NCBI GenBank assembly: GCA_903929485.1 | Contig: CAIYUY010000190.1 | Location: 1 to 59,434 of the forward strand | DNA: 59,434 bases | Direction: 5' to 3' | Source of the DNA: an uncultured Desulfuromonadales bacterium | GTDB taxonomy: Bacteria; Desulfobacterota; Desulfuromonadia; Geobacterales; CAIOGM01 | Part shown: positions 8,459-17,796 of the stretch, one piece after another | Position numbering within the stretch: the stretch's first letter is position 1 | Layout: each line of letters begins with the position of its first letter | The notes under the pieces: generated by a model | The model's database searches: none | The model's input: the letters and a program-made list of their open reading frames with translations, nothing else | What the model was told of the DNA's origin: nothing | Position numbers and translations under genes: made by a program

Positions 8459-8730
8459 GGTTTTTTCTCCTCCTTCTCCCGCTTCCTGACGGCATCAAGA
8501 CGTAGCTTGATCGCCTCCTGCTCTTCCCAATGCTTGGTCCAGTCTTTCTTTTTCACGAAATGGAGCACCACCGATCCCCCCAGGATGAAGAGCCCGAAAA
8601 AAATATTGATGCCGGTCCCCACGGTAAAACCATACCCCAGGGAGACGAGCCCCATGAGAAAGATCAGCACCTCCAGGGAGAGAAGCCGACCCAGCACTGA
8701 TATCTCCTGTTTTTCCTTTTCCCTGTTCAT
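8455..8730 (-). CDS. Small two-helix membrane protein, function unknown
   Basis: Ninety-one residues with two hydrophobic segments (about 14-33 and 40-61) and a highly charged C-terminal tail ending KREKEEKKP. The tail, rich in K and E, is probably a cytoplasmic helix. It lies 13 bases after recJ and overlaps maf by four bases, so it is part of the recJ-maf operon. No function can be assigned. Confidence 0.75.
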   Translation of the reverse strand: MNREKEKQEISVLGRLLSLEVLIFLMGLVSLGYGFTVGTGINIFFGLFILGGSVVLHFVKKKDWTKHWEEQEAIKLRLDAVRKREKEEKKP

Positions 8731-8743
8731 AAGATTCTCCTGT

Positions 8744-10456
8744 TCATGGTACGGATTTTCTCAGATCCTTGATTTTAAGCTGAAGAGATTCCCGGCCGTT
8801 CCAGACATTAATCTCCGGAGAAAAGAGGAGATCAACGGCGCCGCTACAATCAAAATCGGCCCGGTTGAAGGCGATGGCGTCTACTCTTCCGGAGGGGAGG
8901 GCAATGGTCAGCTTCAGATGCTTCTCCTTGAGTATCCGCCAGTTGATAATGGTCGCCCCGCGAAGAAGAAAGAGCGGTGTGGGGTTTCCCGCTCCATAGG
9001 GCTCCAAGCGGGCTACCAGCGTCGGCAAAGAGAGCAGGATATCCTCCGGCGCAAGCTCGGCATCCACGAGGATCTCGGGGAGCAGATCGTCCGTTGTCAG
9101 GCACCCCGCCGCGTGGGCCTCGAAATCCGCCACAAAAGCCGGGAGATCTGTTTCGGTCAGCGAGAGCCCCGCGGCATACTTGTGCCCGCCAAATTTTTGA
9201 AGAGTACCGGAGCAGGCAAGAAGAGCTTCATAAAGATGAAACGCCGGGATGCTTCTCCCCGAACCGCGCCCATTACCGTCCATGAGGGCGATAAGAACCG
9301 TGGGACGATGGTACCGCTCCACGATGCGGGAGGCGACAATACCGATGACCCCCGGATGCCACTCTCCGGAGGCAAGGACGATCCCGCTCAACTCCCTTTC
9401 TTCCGCTTCAAGTAACAACAGCGCATCGTCCAGGATCTCCTTCTCGATCTGCTGACGTTCACTGTTGCTTGCGTCCAACTCTCCGGCGATGACCGCCGCC
9501 TCATCAGGGTTCCGGCAGAGGAGAAGCTCCACTCCGCGAGTGGCGTCCTCAAGACGGCCGCAGGCGTTAAGCCGGGGAGCAAGACGGAAGCCGACGTCGT
9601 AACAGGAGACATCCCCCGTTATCCCCGCAACCTCCTTGAGGGCCACGATCCCCGTGCGTCGGCTGGTGGAGAGCTCCTTCAACCCGAACCGGACGAAGAG
9701 ACGGTTTTCATCCGTCAGGGGGACGATATCGGCAATGGTCCCCAACGCCACCAGATCCAGGAAGTGCCGCAGGTTGGGCGCTTCCCTCTCCGCAAAGACA
9801 CCCGCCTGGCGCAGCCTGCTCCGCAAAGCAATGAGGAGGTTGAAGGCGACCCCCACTCCGGCAAGAAGTTTGAAGGGAAAGGGAGAGTCCGGCAGAACAG
9901 GGTTGATAACGGCGCAGGCATCGGGAAGAAGCGGACCGGGGGTATGATGATCGGTGATGATGAGGTCGATCCCCAGGGTCCGGCAGAGCGCCGCCTCGGC
10001 CACGGCGGTGACGCCGCAATCCACGGAGACGATGACCCGGGCGCCCCCTGCCGCCGCGGAGCGTATGCCGCTCTCGGCAAGGCCGTAACCATGTTCCATC
10101 CGGTTGGGAATATGGTAAAAACAGACGATCCCGACGCTCCGGAAAAATTCCACCAGGAGCGCCGTGGCTGTTATCCCGTCCACGTCATAATCGCCATACA
10201 CGCAGACGCTTTCACCCGATTGCCGGGCCGCAACCAGACGCGCCACCGCCTCATTCATCCCGGAAAGGAGAAAGGGATCGTGACACTCCCCGAGGGTGGC
10301 GTTGAGGAACCGTCCGGCGGAAACGCTCTCCGTTATTCCCCTGGTGACAAGAATTCGCGCCAGCAACTCCGGCAGCTTTGCCCCCCGGGCCAGAGAAAGG
10401 ACCGCCGTTTCATCGGCATCCCGCAGCCGCCATCTCCGTTCGCGCACCGGCTCCAT
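8744..10456 (-). CDS. recJ: Single-stranded-DNA-specific exonuclease RecJ
   Basis: 5'-3' ssDNA exonuclease of recombination and mismatch repair, 570 residues as usual. The DHH phosphoesterase part shows YGDYDVDGITATALL (near residue 85) and the metal-binding DHH in ITDHHTPGP. The DHHA1 part has SGEWHPGVIGIVASR and GGHKYAAG; the C-terminal OB-like region is intact. GGGGAG lies upstream of the ATG at 10456. The start follows a terminator stem by only 13 bases, so its promoter must overlap or precede that terminator. Confidence 0.95.
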   Translation of the reverse strand: MEPVRERRWRLRDADETAVLSLARGAKLPELLARILVTRGITESVSAGRFLNATLGECHDPFLLSGMNEAVARLVAARQSGESVCVYGDYDVDGITATALLVEFFRSVGIVCFYHIPNRMEHGYGLAESGIRSAAAGGARVIVSVDCGVTAVAEAALCRTLGIDLIITDHHTPGPLLPDACAVINPVLPDSPFPFKLLAGVGVAFNLLIALRSRLRQAGVFAEREAPNLRHFLDLVALGTIADIVPLTDENRLFVRFGLKELSTSRRTGIVALKEVAGITGDVSCYDVGFRLAPRLNACGRLEDATRGVELLLCRNPDEAAVIAGELDASNSERQQIEKEILDDALLLLEAEERELSGIVLASGEWHPGVIGIVASRIVERYHRPTVLIALMDGNGRGSGRSIPAFHLYEALLACSGTLQKFGGHKYAAGLSLTETDLPAFVADFEAHAAGCLTTDDLLPEILVDAELAPEDILLSLPTLVARLEPYGAGNPTPLFLLRGATIINWRILKEKHLKLTIALPSGRVDAIAFNRADFDCSGAVDLLFSPEINVWNGRESLQLKIKDLRKSVP

Positions 10457-10468
10457 GAGTACTCCCCT

Positions 10469-10494
10469 AAAAAAAGCCCCGCAAAACGCGGGGC
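10469..10494 (-). terminator. Terminator of the spoIID-queA-tgt-yajC-secDF-TPR operon
   Basis: Read on the minus strand, a 7-bp GC stem (GCCCCGC/GCGGGGC) with a five-base loop is followed by seven T. It lies 144 bases after the TPR gene stop and immediately before recJ. Confidence 0.88.
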
Positions 10495-10535
10495 TTAATG
10501 TTGACTGTCTATAATTACACCTGACAACTGTCTGC

Positions 10536-10602
10536 CATTCTGAGTGTCAGCGAAGAATATGCTTCCGTTAAGCAACAGTTCCTTCGTTTCGCTCAGGATG
10601 AC
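10536..10602. repeat. Intergenic inverted pair of a CATTCTGAG...AGCGAAG-type repeat
   Basis: The left arm begins CATTCTGAG and contains AGCGAAGAAT. The right arm, read on the opposite strand, is GTCATCCTGAGCGAAACGAA. Both resemble a short intergenic repeat unit common in many bacterial genomes (recalled, not searched). Head-to-head copies could fold into an imperfect hairpin. Confidence 0.55.
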
Positions 10603-10637
10603 AAGCAGTAGAAAAGATGACGGAGAGAAGAAACCTC

Positions 10638-11192
10638 TTACTTGGCTTTTTCCATGGCGGCCTTGATCTGCTGGGCCGTGGGGCTGGTGGAGTCCATCTC
10701 CAGATACCTGCTCCAGCTCTTCAAAGCCTTGTCCGGCTGCTTCATGTCGTCCATGTAGACAACCCCGATATTATAGAGGCTCTGGAGATGCTTGGGATCC
10801 ACCTGCTGGGCCTTTTCGAAATTGGCGAGAGCCTTGTCAAACCACCCCACCTTCCGGAACATGACCCCCTGATCGGTGAGGATGTCGGGATTATTGGGAT
10901 TGAGCTCCAACGCCTTGCCGTAGGCGTCAATGGCCTTCTGGGGCTGCGACGTGTCGAAGTAATCATTTCCCAGGGATACCCACGCCTGAAGATTCTTCGG
11001 ATCCTTGGCGACGATCTTCTCCGCCTCGGTAATGCGCGACTGATAATCGGCGGGAGTACCGGCTCCCATGGGAATACCGGCCGTGGGGGTTTCCACCTGT
11101 TTTTTTCCGCCGGCGAGGCTGAAGATAAGATATCCTCCCAACAATCCCACCAAGAGCGCTACCGCTACGTAGAGTATATTTTCTTTTTTCAC
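10638..11192 (-). CDS. Membrane-anchored tetratricopeptide repeat protein
   Basis: Protein of 184 residues with an N-terminal membrane segment (about 5-27) and at least three TPR units after residue 45, such as LQAWVSLGNDYFDTSQPQKAIDAYGKAL and the following repeats. The TPR face would be periplasmic and probably binds protein. The GTG at 11192 is chosen because AAGGAGG sits seven bases upstream; this puts the start in the gap after secF, while a longer frame would overlap secF. It is the last gene of the Sec/queuosine operon. Confidence 0.8.
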   Translation of the reverse strand: MKKENILYVAVALLVGLLGGYLIFSLAGGKKQVETPTAGIPMGAGTPADYQSRITEAEKIVAKDPKNLQAWVSLGNDYFDTSQPQKAIDAYGKALELNPNNPDILTDQGVMFRKVGWFDKALANFEKAQQVDPKHLQSLYNIGVVYMDDMKQPDKALKSWSRYLEMDSTSPTAQQIKAAMEKAK

Positions 11193-11214
11193 CGGATAAC
11201 CTCCTTGGTAACGC

Positions 11215-12114
11215 TTATTTCTTTGCACGGTTTTCCAAAATCACCACCACCGGGCTGGCGACGAATATCGACGAATAGGTTCCCACCAGGACTCCCACCA
11301 CCAGGGCAAAGGCAAAGTCATGGATCACCTCGCCACCCAGCAGCCAGAGGGAACCGGCTGCCATAAAAACGGTGAGCGAGGTGACGATGGTCCGGGAGAG
11401 AACCTCGTTAATACTGGCGTTAAATACTTTGGTCAAAGGATCCTTGCTGTTTTTCTTCAGGTTCTCCCTGATCCGGTCGAAGACTACCACCGTGTCGGTG
11501 AGAGAGTAGCCTGCCACCGTCAGCACCGCCGTGATCAGAAGAAGGTTGACCTCCTTGTTCATGACAAAGAAGACGGCCAGGATCGCCAGAACGTCATGGA
11601 GCGTCGCCACCGTGGCGCCGATGCCGAACTTGAAGTCAAATCGCCAGGCGATATAGAGGGTAATACAGAGAAGGGAGATGGCTATGGCCACAAGAGTATC
11701 CTTGCGTAACTTGTCACCGATGGAGGGGCCGATCTCCGTGGTGCTTTCAATGATAAAATTATTTCCGGGGATCGCTTTCTTAAAATCCTGCTCGATGGTC
11801 TCCGCGATCTTCCCCACCGGCCCCGTGCTCTTGCGCATCTTGATGAGGAGCTTGTTCCCCTCCTTGATCTCCTGGAGGTCGACCTCCTTGATGCCGTTAT
11901 CGGCCAACGCCTTCCGGATCTCATCCGTGGTGAACGGCTTGTCGAACTTGATCTGCAAGGCCGTGCCACCGGAGAAGTCGATCCCCATGTTGGCGGCGCC
12001 ACGAGTGATCTGAACGATGGCGATAAGCCCCACAAAGGCGATGATCCCCGAAATCACAAAGGAAATTTTCCTTAAACCGATGAAATCTATTTTGGTTTTA
12101 CCAATCAGTTCCAT
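11215..12114 (-). CDS. secF: Protein translocase subunit SecF
   Basis: Inner-membrane partner of SecD that uses the proton gradient to finish protein export. It is 299 residues long with a first membrane helix near 16-36, a periplasmic P4-type domain, and five C-terminal helices. The family block GIDFSGGTALQIKF and the RND-like stretch TDTVVVFDRIREN with following SINEVLSRTIVTS are present. It lies 14 bases after secD. Confidence 0.95.
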   Translation of the reverse strand: MELIGKTKIDFIGLRKISFVISGIIAFVGLIAIVQITRGAANMGIDFSGGTALQIKFDKPFTTDEIRKALADNGIKEVDLQEIKEGNKLLIKMRKSTGPVGKIAETIEQDFKKAIPGNNFIIESTTEIGPSIGDKLRKDTLVAIAISLLCITLYIAWRFDFKFGIGATVATLHDVLAILAVFFVMNKEVNLLLITAVLTVAGYSLTDTVVVFDRIRENLKKNSKDPLTKVFNASINEVLSRTIVTSLTVFMAAGSLWLLGGEVIHDFAFALVVGVLVGTYSSIFVASPVVVILENRAKK

Positions 12115-12128
12115 GCTGCTCTCTCCCC

Positions 12129-13727
12129 CTATATGCTCAGTTTCTTGACGTGGGCGCGGCCAAGGATGAAATCGTAAACTACCTTGGTTCCCAGCAACGA
12201 GGTGAACAGGTTGATGATGATCCCCAGGCTGAGGGAGACGGCAAATCCCTTCACCGGTCCGGTACCGAACTGGAACAGGACCGCGGCGGTGATGAGGGTC
12301 GTCACGTGGGAGTCCATGATGGTGAGAAACGCCTTGTCATATCCGGCGTCCACCGCTGCCTTGGCCGTTTTACCCAGCCGCATCTCTTCGCGAATCCGTT
12401 CGAAGATCAGGACGTTGGAATCCACTGACATCCCTATGAGAAGGACGATGGCGGCGATTCCGGGAAGAGTCAGGGTAGCGCCCAAGGCCGCCAAAGCGCC
12501 CATGAGATAAATAATATTAAGCACCATGCCGAAGTTGGCGATAAGACCCGACAGCTTGTAGTAGATCGTCATGAAGATGACTACCAGGATCACCCCGATG
12601 AGCCCGGCCAGGAGTCCCTTGTTGATGGAATCCTGTCCAAGGGAGGGTCCCACGGTAACATTCTGGATGATCTTCACCGGCGCGGGGAGCGCTCCGGCCC
12701 GAAGAACAATAGCCAAGTCGGCGGCCTCTTTCTCGGTAAAGGAGCCGGAAATCTGAGCGCTCCCCCCCGAAATCCGCTCCCGGATGACCGGCGCCGAATA
12801 GATGGTGCTATCCAGGACGATGGCGAACCGTTTCCCCACGTTGGCGGCGGTCACCTGATCGAAAAGCTTGGCCCCCAGCGAGTTGAATTCGATGGCCACA
12901 TAAGGCTGGTTATACTGGGAATCAATCCGCACCTGGGCGTCAGTCAGAAGGTCGCCGGTGATGAGAGTCTTTCTCTTGAGAACCAGGGGGATTTCGGTGG
13001 TGGCGCCGGTGGCGGAGTCGATCTTCTTCTCCGTAAGCCGTTCATCCTCGGGGGGGATGGATGTCCCCGGCGCCGGGTTGGCCCCTTCGTCCACCAGCTT
13101 GAACTCCAGACGGGCTGTCTTGCCGATGAGCTCTATGGCCCGCTTGGGATCCTTGATACCGGGGAGCTGCACCACGATGTGGTCGATCCCTTCCCGCTGA
13201 ATCACCGGCTCGGAGACACCGAACTGGTCTATCCGGTTCCGGATAGTCTCCAGAGCCTGGGCCACCGACTTGTCCCTGGTCTCCTGCTGCTCTTTTTCCC
13301 CCATGCGAAGGGCCACGGTATAAAACCCTCCCTCCTCCACCGGCGAGGAGAGTTCCATCTGGGGATACTTATCCTTGAGCAGTTTCGCCACGCTCTCCGC
13401 GCTGACCTTATCATACAAGGTCACCGCGATCCGGTCCAGGCTGCTTTTGACGATCTGCTTGGAACGGATCGTCTTGCCGGCAAGGGTGTCTTCCAGGTCG
13501 GTGATCATGAGATCAAGTTTTCCCTCAACCGCCTTGGGAGTCTCGACCTCAAGCACCAGATGAGTTCCCCCCTGGAGGTCGAGCCCCAGGTGGATTTTAT
13601 CCTTGGGGAGTAGTCCGCCCCACCAGGACGGGAGTTTTCCTCCCATAAGCGTGGGGGTGAGATAGAGGGACGACCCCACGAGAAACAACACAATCAAACC
13701 TATACGCCAGGACACTCCCTTGGGCAT
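12129..13727 (-). CDS. secD: Protein translocase subunit SecD
   Basis: 532 residues, the usual SecD size. An N-terminal membrane helix is followed by LGLDLQGGTHLVLEV, the large periplasmic P1 region (IRNRIDQFGVSEPVIQ) and five helices beginning near residue 360 with GLLAGLIGVILVVIFM and SVDSNVLIFERIREE. AAGGAG precedes the ATG at nine bases. SecD and SecF form a heterocomplex with YajC near SecYEG; all three genes are adjacent here. Confidence 0.95.
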   Translation of the reverse strand: MPKGVSWRIGLIVLFLVGSSLYLTPTLMGGKLPSWWGGLLPKDKIHLGLDLQGGTHLVLEVETPKAVEGKLDLMITDLEDTLAGKTIRSKQIVKSSLDRIAVTLYDKVSAESVAKLLKDKYPQMELSSPVEEGGFYTVALRMGEKEQQETRDKSVAQALETIRNRIDQFGVSEPVIQREGIDHIVVQLPGIKDPKRAIELIGKTARLEFKLVDEGANPAPGTSIPPEDERLTEKKIDSATGATTEIPLVLKRKTLITGDLLTDAQVRIDSQYNQPYVAIEFNSLGAKLFDQVTAANVGKRFAIVLDSTIYSAPVIRERISGGSAQISGSFTEKEAADLAIVLRAGALPAPVKIIQNVTVGPSLGQDSINKGLLAGLIGVILVVIFMTIYYKLSGLIANFGMVLNIIYLMGALAALGATLTLPGIAAIVLLIGMSVDSNVLIFERIREEMRLGKTAKAAVDAGYDKAFLTIMDSHVTTLITAAVLFQFGTGPVKGFAVSLSLGIIINLFTSLLGTKVVYDFILGRAHVKKLSI

Positions 13728-13779
13728 ATCACAGTACTCCTTTCACCTAGTCTACCAAAATGACACTACAGGCCGAGAA

Positions 13780-14103
13780 TCAGAGCTCCCGCTCCACATT
13801 ACCGACGAATCCCTTGTTGATTTTCACGTTTACCCCGTTGGCGATCTCCAGGGTAACGATCTTGTCATCCAGTGCCGTCACCTTGCCGTGCAGTCCGCCG
13901 GCGGTCACGACCTTATCCCCTTTCTTCAGGGACTCAAGAAGCGCCTTGTGCTCCTTGGCCTTCTTCTGCTGGGGTCGGATGAGCAGAAAGTAGAAGATGG
14001 CGAACATGATTACCAAGGGAATAACACTCTGAAGACTCTGCAGGGGACCCGCAGCTCCAGAGCCACCAGGGGGGCCTGCCATGGCGAAAGCCACTCCGAA
14101 CAT
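13780..14103 (-). CDS. yajC: Preprotein translocase subunit YajC
   Basis: Small Sec accessory membrane protein of 107 residues. A single helix (about 27-45, VIPLVIMFAIFYFLLIRP) is followed by QQKKAKEHKALLESLKKGDKVVTAGG, the conserved cytoplasmic domain. AAGGAG precedes the ATG. It lies between tgt and secD, the order found in many proteobacteria. Confidence 0.95.
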   Translation of the reverse strand: MFGVAFAMAGPPGGSGAAGPLQSLQSVIPLVIMFAIFYFLLIRPQQKKAKEHKALLESLKKGDKVVTAGGLHGKVTALDDKIVTLEIANGVNVKINKGFVGNVEREL

Positions 14104-14164
14104 AAATACTCTCCTTATGTAATGGGTTAGGGTCAGTGGTAAGAGATCAGGGGCTCGTTACCGT

Positions 14165-15322
<1,158 letters not shown>

Positions 15323-15342
15323 TCAAGCAGTTGTATTCCTTT

Positions 15343-16353
15343 TTATCCGATCATCATCGCATCGCCGTAGCTGAAAAAACGGTAACGCTCCGTCACCGCC
15401 TGGGCGTAAGCCCCCAGCAACTGTTCCTTGCCGGCAAAGGCCGAGACCAGAAGGAGGAGCGTGGATTGGGGAAGGTGAAAATTTGTGATGAGCCCCGACA
15501 CGACCCGAAACGAATATCCCGGATAGATAAAGATATCCGCTTCCCCTTCACCGGCAATAACGTGGCCATGGGTCAGGGCCGAATGTTCCAGTGCGCGGGC
15601 AGCGGTGGTCCCCAAGGCAACAACGCGCCGACCGCTGTTCACCAGCACCGCCGTTTCCTCCGGGATAGAGTACCATTCCCGATGCATCCGGTGTTCAGTT
15701 AGTTCAGCGACACGAATGGGCAGGAAGGTGCCGAGCCCCACATGAAGCACCAGCGGCGCAATCTCCACCCCGCGCCGCCGCAGTTGGTCAAGGATTTCCT
15801 CCGTCATATGGAGCCCCGCCGTGGGAGCGGCCACGGCCCCAGCCACGCCGGCAAAAACCGTCTGGTAACGCTCCCGGTCTTCCTCCCGCGGTTCCCGCCG
15901 AATATACGGTGGCAGCGGCATCCGGCCATGTAACTCCAACCACGCCGGGAAGTCGGCGGCGCACTGAAAGGAGACCGTCCAGGTCGTCTCGTCCCGAGCC
16001 GTCACCATGGCGGTCACATCCTGGGGGAAGTGAATGATTGTTCCCACACCCGGAGACTTTGAGGCACGAATGAGGCAGCTCCAATCACCGCCGCTAAGTC
16101 GGCGGACCAGGAAGAGTTCAACCTTCCCCCCGCTTTCCTTCACCCCCAGCAGTCGGGCGGGTATGACTCGCGTGGTGTTGATGACCAGGAGATCACCCTG
16201 GCGAAATTGGTCGACGATCCGGGGGAAATCGGTATGGCCGACCTTCCCGGTGGTCCGCTCCAGGAGCATGAGCCGTGAGGCATCGCGTCTGGCCGCCGGT
16301 TTTTGGGCGATCAACTCTTCGGGGAGGGTAAAATCGAACTCTTCCAGACGCAT
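15343..16353 (-). CDS. queA: S-adenosylmethionine:tRNA ribosyltransferase-isomerase QueA
   Basis: Transfers and isomerises the ribosyl part of AdoMet onto preQ1-tRNA to give epoxyqueuosine. 336 residues from the ATG at 16353, which overlaps the stop of the SpoIID-like gene (TGATG). A GTG directly before it is possible. Family blocks [14 protein letters not shown] at the N-terminus, [24 protein letters not shown] and [18 protein letters not shown] are present. Confidence 0.95.
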   Translation of the reverse strand: MRLEEFDFTLPEELIAQKPAARRDASRLMLLERTTGKVGHTDFPRIVDQFRQGDLLVINTTRVIPARLLGVKESGGKVELFLVRRLSGGDWSCLIRASKSPGVGTIIHFPQDVTAMVTARDETTWTVSFQCAADFPAWLELHGRMPLPPYIRREPREEDRERYQTVFAGVAGAVAAPTAGLHMTEEILDQLRRRGVEIAPLVLHVGLGTFLPIRVAELTEHRMHREWYSIPEETAVLVNSGRRVVALGTTAARALEHSALTHGHVIAGEGEADIFIYPGYSFRVVSGLITNFHLPQSTLLLLVSAFAGKEQLLGAYAQAVTERYRFFSYGDAMMIG

Positions 16354-17483
16354 CACAGACCGTTCGTCACCTTCTTAAGGGTCGTTCCCGGATAGTAGTA
16401 CTCCAGGATTTCACGATAGCTGAAGCCGTCGGCTCCCCTGCTCCGGGCGCCCCATTGGCAGAGTCCCACTCCATGACCGTAACCGCTACCGGTAAACCGG
16501 AGCGACCCTCCCGTGAGAGAAATATCAAAATTGGTGCTCCGAATGACGGTATACCCCAAGGCCTTACGAAACGAAGTCGCCGTAAGCTCCTGCGTCTCTC
16601 TCTCCGTCTTCAGCCTGACACCCGTGAGACGACCGCTATTATTGCGCGGTCCCGGCATGACATCACGCAGCCCCGTGATCGCCACGCCACCGGTTTTCAA
16701 AAGCGACTCGACTTTTGCCAGGGAGAGAATCACCTCCCACGAAGCCGAAGGGACATCCAGACAGTACCGACAGGAAACCCCACCCAAATAGGGAAATCCG
16801 GTTGACCAGACCTGCTCCGCCGCCTCGGTATGACCACCACAGTTGGAATGGAAAAATGTCTGGGCAATGACGCCGTTAAAGGTCAGCGCCTCGCCGGCGG
16901 TCTCCCTGACTCCCAGTGCGGCCCGTTCGTCTTCAACAGCGCAACCGTCATAAACCTGGTCCAGGACGGAGGATTCCAGATGATAGCGCGCCCCCTTGCG
17001 TGACTCCTTCTGGTACAGGGCATAGGAACGGGCGACCACCGCCTGAGCCTTGATCGCCTCCAGCGGCCAAGCCGAAGATATCTCGCAGTTGATGAGGCCG
17101 ACCAGATACTCTTCCAGCGGCAATTCATTAACCACGAGAAGTCCCCGTTCCGCCAGGGTGATTTCCAGGGTCCCTCGATACCCCTTACCGTTAGCGGTTG
17201 CCATGGCCGGGGCTGAAACCGTCAACGAATCGACAACTTTGCCGTTTACCGTCAGACGTTTTCGCTCTCTCTTCACCATCAACGGGGGGATAATCCGGAT
17301 CTGCTCATGTCGTCCATCCAGGAGAAGAATCCCGACACCATCGATCCTTACCTGATCGACCCCCTTGAGTACGGCCACCCGGATGTTCTCGGGCCTGACC
17401 ACGGAACCGACCGAAACGGGCAGCGCACCCAGCAACAGCATCAGAATAAAAAAAGGCGTCAACGCCTTTATGGTTTTCTCCAT
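16353..17483 (-). CDS. SpoIID/LytB domain-containing exported protein
   Basis: Exported 376-residue protein with a signal peptide (about 1-27) and a SpoIID-type peptidoglycan-active domain. Family marks include [47 protein letters not shown] and [17 protein letters not shown]. In sporulating bacteria SpoIID is a lytic transglycosylase; in Gram-negative bacteria homologues are presumed to act on the cell wall. GAGG precedes the ATG. It is the first gene of the run that ends at the terminator near 10.47 kb. Confidence 0.88.
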   Translation of the reverse strand: MEKTIKALTPFFILMLLLGALPVSVGSVVRPENIRVAVLKGVDQVRIDGVGILLLDGRHEQIRIIPPLMVKRERKRLTVNGKVVDSLTVSAPAMATANGKGYRGTLEITLAERGLLVVNELPLEEYLVGLINCEISSAWPLEAIKAQAVVARSYALYQKESRKGARYHLESSVLDQVYDGCAVEDERAALGVRETAGEALTFNGVIAQTFFHSNCGGHTEAAEQVWSTGFPYLGGVSCRYCLDVPSASWEVILSLAKVESLLKTGGVAITGLRDVMPGPRNNSGRLTGVRLKTERETQELTATSFRKALGYTVIRSTNFDISLTGGSLRFTGSGYGHGVGLCQWGARSRGADGFSYREILEYYYPGTTLKKVTNGL

Positions 17484-17598
17484 TCAACCAAGCCTCTACC
17501 ATCATCCGATGGTTGGAATATAGAGAGGGGCCATGGCAATGTCAAGCTAATCCGAAACGACAACACAGGTTCGGGGTTCGGGGGTTCAAGGTTCACGG

Positions 17599-17687
17599 TA
17601 CACCTTTCACCTTTTCACCTTTCAACTTTCACCTTTAACCTTTCACCCTTCACCCTTGCCTTTCACCTTTCACCTTTCACTTTTTTT
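17599..17687. repeat. Tandem heptamer-like TTTCACC repeat
   Basis: About ten imperfect copies of TTTCACC, some with an extra T or with AACTTTC/ACCCTTC variants, run between two divergent genes. The unit length varies between 6 and 8 bases. The stretch ends in seven T. Confidence 0.8.
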
Positions 17688-17700
17688 AACATTAAACACC

Positions 17701-17754
17701 TTGACTTCACCATAGATGTTGTGGTTAATTTCCTCTCCGCCACCACATATGGTG
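17701..17754 (+). promoter_or_regulatory. Candidate nrdJ promoter with a downstream dyad
   Basis: TTGACT at 17701 and TTAATT at 17725-17730 are spaced by 18 bases. A short perfect dyad CACCA-CATA-TGGTG lies at 17741-17754, just past the -10. It has some likeness to an NrdR box but too many mismatches to name it so. Confidence 0.4.
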
Positions 17755-17796
17755 ACACACGGAACAGCGTTCTGAAATCAATGGGGAGATACCATT

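Noticed and set aside
17599-17687. TTTCACC run as a CRISPR or origin iteron array
   Set aside because: Unit is too short and irregular for CRISPR, and no replication gene is near.
17741-17754. Possible NrdR box before nrdJ
   Set aside because: The dyad is short and matches fewer than half of the NrdR consensus positions; reported only as an unnamed dyad.
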